From assembly GCA_011037195.1 (NCBI GenBank), contig JAAEAF010003762.1, positions 289,584 to 353,583 of the forward strand: a DNA stretch of 64,000 nt. The letters run 5' to 3'. The DNA comes from Triatoma infestans. Taxonomy: Eukaryota; Arthropoda; Insecta; Hemiptera; Reduviidae. Made by a program: the position numbers and the translations under genes. Below the pieces are notes generated by a model that was given only the letters and a program-made list of their open reading frames with translations, was not told where the DNA came from and did no database searches. Positions within the stretch are counted from its first letter, which is position 1. The number at the start of each line of letters is the position of its first letter. Below, piece after piece: positions 58,140 through 64,000 of the stretch.

Positions 58140-61100
58140 AACTTTTCGATCAACTAGTGGAAAAGGCTTTCAACTCGGATTTTGGAACATTAGTGGGTTT
58201 AAAAATATTTATGAAGTAGGTATTGACATTATTTCTTGGTTTCAGAATTTGGATATAATCTGTTTTTGCGAAACATGGCTAACTGCTTTAAGCTTTCCTC
58301 TACCGGAGTTCCTAGTGTCATATGAGAAGTACCAAGTATTAGCTGTCAAAGAAAAACTATGGGGCGTCCGTCAGCTGGAATCTTAATTTTCACAAGGAAG
58401 AATTTTGTAAAAGAGGTTGAAATTATTGATAGTTCTTTTTCATGGATTTTTATTAAATCTGTTATTGATAGTGAATGGGTAATTATCGGAGTAGTTTATT
58501 TCAAACCTAATTTAAATAACGCGGTATTCGAAAGTTTTAATGAAGTTCTATACGATATATCTATTAATTACAGTCATTGTAAAATTATAATTGCAGGCGA
58601 TTTTAATGCACGTATAGCAAAACTGAACTCTACTGATGATAATGTATTTCAAAATTCCTCTTTTTTTGGAGATAGATATTCATTAGATTCTACCGTAAAT
58701 AAACAAGGGAGTAAGGTTCTGGAAATAATGGAAAATTATGGTATGTGGGTGTGTAATGGTAGATCTTTTAAAGATCGTCCTGCCTCTTACACTTATATCA
58801 GTGTTAATGGTTCCAGTGTAATAGACCATGTCTGGGTTAATCAATTTGTTCTTGATTCATATCTAGAGTTTGAGGTGTTGAATACTCAACCTGGGGTATC
58901 TGACCATATACCAGTTACTTTGAAAGTGAATGTCTCTCCCGTTGATCACTCCCAGTCTCGCACCAACAAGGTGAGTTATAGTGTTTTTAATAGAAATTCC
59001 CCTGCATGCAACAGTTTAGTGAATTTTTAAATAACTCCAGAAATGTATACTATAATAGTAGTTCTGCCGACAGTTTAAATGATAATTTAGAAAAATCTAT
59101 AGAAGAAGGTTTAGTAATGAGCGGCATGAAAGCTATTCGTCCTAATAACTTCAGGGGTAGCTGTAGTAAAGATAAATCGTGGTATAATAAAGACTGTTTA
59201 GATGCAAAGAAAAAATTAAATCGTGTCTATAAGTTATGCCGCAAACATAACTTTGAACAATCATATCTTGTCAACTACTTACAAGCCAAAAAACATTATA
59301 GAAAAACTTTATCTAAAGCTAAAGTAAGTTACTATGAAGCTATTAAATTAAAATTAAGAAACGTAAAGAACAGTAAAGATTTTTGGGGGGCTGTGGGAGA
59401 TCTGCAAAAAAACAGAATTTTTCAAAAATGTCCTATTAGTATTGAATTGTGGGAATCCTTCCTTGCAAATGTGCATAATAATGAAATTATTCCTGTTTGT
59501 TTACAGAATTCTGATTGCCATCCATTCTTAGACTATGCGATAACCTTAGAAGAACTAATTGACAGTATAGGTAATCTTAAGTTGTTCAAAGCGCAGAGCC
59601 GGATGATATCATTAACGAGTGTTATAAATTGTTGCCTGCTAACTGGATACATTATATGTGTTAAACCTATTTAACACCATATGGTTAACAGAGAAAGTTC
59701 CGGTAAAATGGGGGAAAGTTAAATTAAAAATGATTTTTAAAAAGGGTAGTCCTTTCGAGCCTTCAAACTATAGAGGATTGCCCTCTTAAATAATATTGTT
59801 AAAATCTTTACCAAAATTCTGAACAAGCGGTTAATAAATTGGGTTGAGATCATGCAAATTATTTCTGAGGAGCAAGTCGGTTTTAGACCTGGGAAAGGGT
59901 GTAGAGATGGAGTTTTTTCCCTATCTTCGTTGGTCAACTTAAACCTTCGTGTAAAAAGAGCTAAAGTATTCGGCATTTTTGTCGATCTTCAACGTGCTTT
60001 TGACAGCATTCCGCATGCGAAACTTTGGGAAAAATTGAATGAGATATCAATTTACGGCAAATTGGTTAATATAATTAAAGATCTTTATGAAAGGGCACTA
60101 ATATTTATTGATTGTAATGGTGAAGTAACAAAAGAATTTAAAGTGCAAGAGGGCGTACTCCAAGGAGAAAACCTCAGTCCCCTTCTGTTCTCGTTATATT
60201 TATATGATATAGTTCGGTTTTTTAGGGACCATGGTGCAATTGGCGTCAGTGTAAATGAAAGAGATGATGTTCTAATGCTCTTGTACGCTGATGACATCGT
60301 GATCTTGGGATACTCATGGCAAGATGTTCAGTTTAAATTGGATCTCTTACATAAATATTGTAATGCGAATCTCCTGAGAGTTAACACGGATAAAACCAAA
60401 GTCTTGCCCTTTCATAAGGGGGGAAAGCTGGGGAAGCATAGGAAGGTTTTTTACCAACAAAATGAAATAGAAATTGTTAAGCAATTTAAGTAGCTTGGCG
60501 TTACTTTTGCAGCCAACGGAATTTTCAAAAAAGCAAGTGACCATAGTAAGTCATTGGGAATTGCTGCCTCATCTAAAGTTAAACAGATTTTGCGTAAGGG
60601 TAAGTCCGACTCGTGGGACGCAAAAGTAAGGCTGTTTGACTCCATGGTCGCTAACGTGCTAATGTATTGTGCCGAGGTATGGGCTGCTTCATTTGCTGAC
60701 ATGCTCGATAAAGTTCAGATATACTTTTTTAAATCTTTATTGCAGCTTCCTAAAACAACCCCTGAGGCTTTAGTGAGGTTTGAGACTGGTAGAGCTCATT
60801 TGGAACTTGACGTTTTTAAAAGATTGCTGAATTGGTGGATGGTCATACTCCAAATGGGTGATACGCGTATCCCAAGATTATGTTACAATAGGTTGTACAG
60901 ATTGGTTGACTGTCAGCAGATTCCTTTTAACTGGTGTACTTTACTTTTAATTTCGCTTGGAAAAATAGGAGCTGTAGATTTATGGAAAGCCAATAATTAT
61001 ATGGATGTTAAGAAAAGTAAAAATAGGTTAATCAGTTCTTATAGATTACATCTAATAAGTTTGGATTTGGATAAAATTTATAATTGTAAATACAATAGTT

Positions 61101-61497
61101 ACATTAGATTTATTAGTAATTTTCATAATGGAGAATTCTACTTGAGATTAAATGTGGAGCTTGAATGTATAAAAATATTGTCACAGTTAAGATTGGCTAA
61201 CAAAAAATTTCCAAGAGTCCTCTTGAAAAATAAACTCTATAAATTTAACCCGGACACTAACTGTAAGCTTTGTTCAGATAACTCATCAGACACAGTTGCC
61301 CACTTTCTGGTTGACTGTAAATTTTTTACTAACCAAAGACTAAAATCTTTAGTCAACATCTGCTCATAGATAAAAATACCTGTTTAGATAAATTAGACTG
61401 TTTATTGAATTGTTCTAGTATTGATCAAATTAGATCATTGTGTACTTTCGTAAAAACCTGTTTGATTGTTAAAAATAGTATTCAATGTTGGCTATAA
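58129..61497 (+). pseudogene. LINE ORF2: APE endonuclease, reverse transcriptase and Cys/His tail, frameshifted
   Basis: The endonuclease region shows L-G-F-W-N-I-S-G, C-F-C-E-T-W-L (metal-binding Glu), a frameshift near 58365, then A-G-D-F-N-A-R, V-I-D-H-V-W-V and V-S-D-H-I-P-V-T (catalytic His). After a shift near 59005 comes the linker K-S-W-Y-N-K-D-C-L-D-A-K. Shifts near 59590, 59660 and 59783 precede the RT: S-E-E-Q-V-G-F-R-P-G, F-V-D-L-Q-R-A-F-D, V-L-Q-G-E-N-L-S-P and L-L-Y-A-D-D-I-V. A TAG at 60491 replaces the Tyr of the F-K-Y-L-G motif. The frame is then open to 61367, with C-K-L-C...H-F-L-V-D-C near the end. A last shift near 61350 carries the reading to the stop at 61495-61497. The RT primes on nicked target DNA. 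There is no RNase H, unlike the LINE at 3765. The domain order fits the CR1/L2/jockey group; the exact clade is open. Six frameshifts plus a stop make it inactive. Confidence 0.9.
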
Positions 61498-61801
61498 AGC
61501 ACAGTAGTAACTTCTCAGTGATATTTGAATCAAAATGAAAATAGAAATTATATTCATGTGGGTGGAGTAAAGAGCTGATTTTATATGCTAGTTTAATGTT
61601 AAAAAATTACTATAAAATTATCAATTTATTAACTAATATCATCTATTATATTGTTTCTGCCTGTTTTGCGCCTTGTCTTTATTTTGTATTCTTTTATAAG
61701 AAAGAGATTGTTTGTTTTTGTTACTTACTGAACTCCTGCTTTTATAAGATTTGTAATTTTAAAAAAAGCAAAAATAAATATAATAATATAAAAAAAAAAA
61801 T
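61498..61801 (+). other. 3' UTR and A-rich end of the LINE
   Basis: A+T-rich, with aataaa at 61773-61778 followed by taataatataaaaaaaaaaa to about 61801. This is likely the 3' end of the element. The 111-codon frame over and beyond it is incidental. Confidence 0.6.
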
Positions 61802-62109
61802 TTTAGCAAAAGTTTGTTTCTCACAGCTAAGATGGAAATTTAAATTAATATCCAAGTGCCCACACAAACACGAAATTTTAATAATAGCAATCCGATCTCC
61901 AGATACAGTACTTGTAATTAATGCAATATAAGTAGATCTGTAACATAATCAAAACAAAAAAGTGTAATTTAAAATTTTACATTTTTTTCTCCCAAAACTA
62001 AATCTCACTAAAAAGAAGGGAAAACATTTTTTGTTAGGAAAAACTGAAAGTTGTAGCTCCAGTTCATCGTTTTACATCAAACTATAATTTTTGTTTTTAA
62101 TTTATTTAA
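61802..62109. other. Noncoding flank
   Basis: A+T-rich, nothing recognised. Confidence 0.35.
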
Positions 62110-62225
62110 TTCTATGATTTTATCCCTCGTTGCATGCATCATTATTTTGGTTCTGTCCGGTTTCGGATTCTCATCCATCGTCAGAGCAAGGATTTCAATC
62201 AACTCTAGTAGAGAGTTGACTTCAA
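62110..62225 (-). repeat. Half-copy of the 42-kb fold-back family, best CUGANGA-hairpin-GAAA signature
   Basis: On the reverse strand, 62184 down to 62161 reads CTGACGA, T, GGAT-GAGA-ATCC, GAAA. The continuing ccggacagaaccaaaataat and tgcatgcaacgagggataaa resemble the right arm at 42630-42680. On the other side lies the small hairpin aactctagtagagagtt (62200-62216). The second arm is absent here. Confidence 0.7.
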
Positions 62226-64000
62226 CTTAATGTTTCTATCACGCACTAAACTGCTTGATTGTATGTGGAAGGTTATAAGGTTATAGAAGTATGTATACAG
62301 CGTGTATTATAGCGGGAAAGAATGACCACAAATTATCTTATTTATTTAACTATTGCTGTGCGGAAAAGTTAACGTCCAAAATAAAGAAACCTGGAATGAA
62401 GACCGGGGGGTAACAAAAAACACCATCAAGAATTAACAAACAAATAAATCTCTATTTATTAAGATCTTGAATCTCCAATGTCCACAATACAGTATTATTT
62501 TCAAACGTTCCGCACAGAGTTTAGAGCAGAATAGGCTTGATGCTATCTATAGCCCAATTGGAAGCAATTGTGGTCGCCATGGAGAAAATACACCAAGCCA
62601 GCAGCTCGAACTTACACGCTAAACGGACGAACTCTATAGCCGGACAGCGAGCACCATGTCCTTTTCCATAAGGCGGGTGTCAATTTCCAGATCGGGGGAC
62701 CATCAGGAGTTAACCTGAATAATGAAGATTAAATAGAAATTAGCGAAATAGTTATAACTGAAGACAAGTGGTCACAAAATAGAAGGTAATTGAGTGGGTC
62801 AAGGTACTGATACGCCTTCACAGTGAAGGATTGTGGGTTGCAGTGGGGCTTGCCAGCTTGCCAGGCGAAACAGCTATTTTCGTATAAGAAAGGTGCTTAG
62901 TTCTGTAATGAAGAAACGCTACTAGTAAGCAATAAACTTTAGCTGATTAGCTTAAAGTGGTTACAAGAAACTAAAGCAGTAAAATACCCAAATAAGTGAA
63001 TATGGGTGAGGTTAGCTGAAAACTAATAGATAGTTTTGCACACTGGAACAAGTAAAAGGTGCCCAATAGAATGGCAAAGTATTAAATAAAAGGTATTTAC
63101 GAAATATAATAAAACACCTGGCGTAATTACCTGGTTTCAGCCTTGTAGTAAGTGAAGAACCTATTAGTAGTCAAGTGGAAGTGAATTTAACCACTTTGCA
63201 CAAAGGTCTTGCCAAGAGTTATGGTTAAAATGCAACAGTTGAATATGTAAAGACGTAGCTTCAAAGAGATAAGAAAATATAATAGTAATTAATAAAAATA
63301 GAGAATAAGAGCTACATTACCCAATAAGTGAATCTTTACCAGTACCAAGCTTGGTATGTATGATTTGTAGTAGTATGCGTTGCAAGAATAAATAAGCTGA
63401 AAACAGGTTGAAGTATTGCAACAGCCTAAATTGGTGAAATGACGATTCCATAGAACAGAGATAGAATCGACTTTAAAATTGTACAACTGCAGTAACTGAA
63501 GTAAATTGAGCTGTTAGGCCACAAAAAATGAAATTTCCACTGATAACGCAACACACACAGAAGCGAGATAAAGTGCAACAAGTTATTAATACATAGTAAT
63601 GGCTGGCATAGAAAGAGTTAAAGTTGGAAGTTAAAGCTTCCCTTGGCGGACAGATAGAAGTGTTCGTACGCCAAAAGGATGAATTTGATTGGCTAGAAAT
63701 AGGCTAGAAATAGTGCCTGGGCTGAGCTCAATTAGAGGCTTTGTAAAGTTTAAGCCAACTTAATACAAATAATATAAAAATGTTACACACCTAAAGCGTG
63801 ATAAGAAATTATTATAAAATTGAAATTTAAATAATTCAGGGTTAATAACCCACGAATAGAACAGCACAGTTCGCCTGGCGGCCAACAAACTAAACTGCCA
63901 CAGGAAATCTAAGCAAATTAAATTCGCTGGGTTTTAAATACTGACAATTGCTATTATATTTTATTTTATTTAACTATTTTATACATTTTAATTTTTAAGT
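62226..64000. other. Unrecognised noncoding stretch to the window end
   Basis: G+C content is slightly higher than average in 62400-62900 and 63600-63900, with no frame longer than 65 codons. Local stretches such as cttgccagcttgccagg look repeat-like, but I cannot link them to other parts of the window. Confidence 0.35.

Noticed and set aside
61596..61931. 111-codon + frame after the LINE as a separate gene
   Set aside because: It begins in the LINE 3' UTR, crosses the A-rich end, and has no motif.

Overview
The window looks like noncoding, repeat-dominated DNA from a large animal genome. It is A+T-rich, full of microsatellites, and packed with decayed LINEs, tRNA-derived SINEs, Tc1/mariner fragments and many copies of one short non-autonomous repeat family. 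I found no intact host gene and no prokaryotic features such as operons or CRISPR arrays. The taxon cannot be fixed from this sequence. A repeat-rich invertebrate fits, and a mollusc or cephalopod is only a guess.

Layout. 1-3.7 kb holds a 23-bp minisatellite, a large divergent fold-back (arms near 1.14-1.50 and 2.56-2.84 kb) and a 22-bp minisatellite inside it. 3.7-5.8 kb holds two different 5'-truncated LINE tails with RNase H domains. 6-8 kb, 20.4-24 kb, 27-32 kb, 34-42 kb and 46-53 kb are dominated by one repeat family, called family H here. Full family H copies start with a short palindromic terminus, carry two or three ~280-300-bp internal modules and a fixed CA microsatellite, and end in a palindromic GTAAGAGAAAGT. 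SINEs lie at 11.7, 25.1, 29.2, 33.3, 40.0 and 41.5 kb. A reverse-strand LINE RT remnant spans 25.3-26.9 kb. Mariner relics lie at 30.2-30.6 kb (front part) and 40.7-41.2 kb (rear part). Further LINE scraps lie at 17.4, 44.9, 49.2 and 55.3 kb. A long hairpin lies at 48.5-49.0 kb.

The best-preserved coding unit is a nearly full-length two-ORF LINE on the + strand at about 56.9-61.8 kb. ORF1 has a coiled coil and a baculovirus-FP-like C-terminal domain. ORF2 has an APE-type endonuclease, a reverse transcriptase and a terminal Cys/His motif. It carries about eight frameshifts and one nonsense codon, so it is dead.

Nothing here works together as a host pathway. The relationships are those of transposons: non-autonomous elements, the relics of possible helper elements, and nested insertions. 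The most interesting signals are the architecture of family H (Helentron/HINE-like), several near-perfect inverted duplications, and a set of fold-backs whose arms carry a CUGANGA-hairpin-GAAA signature resembling a hammerhead ribozyme core.
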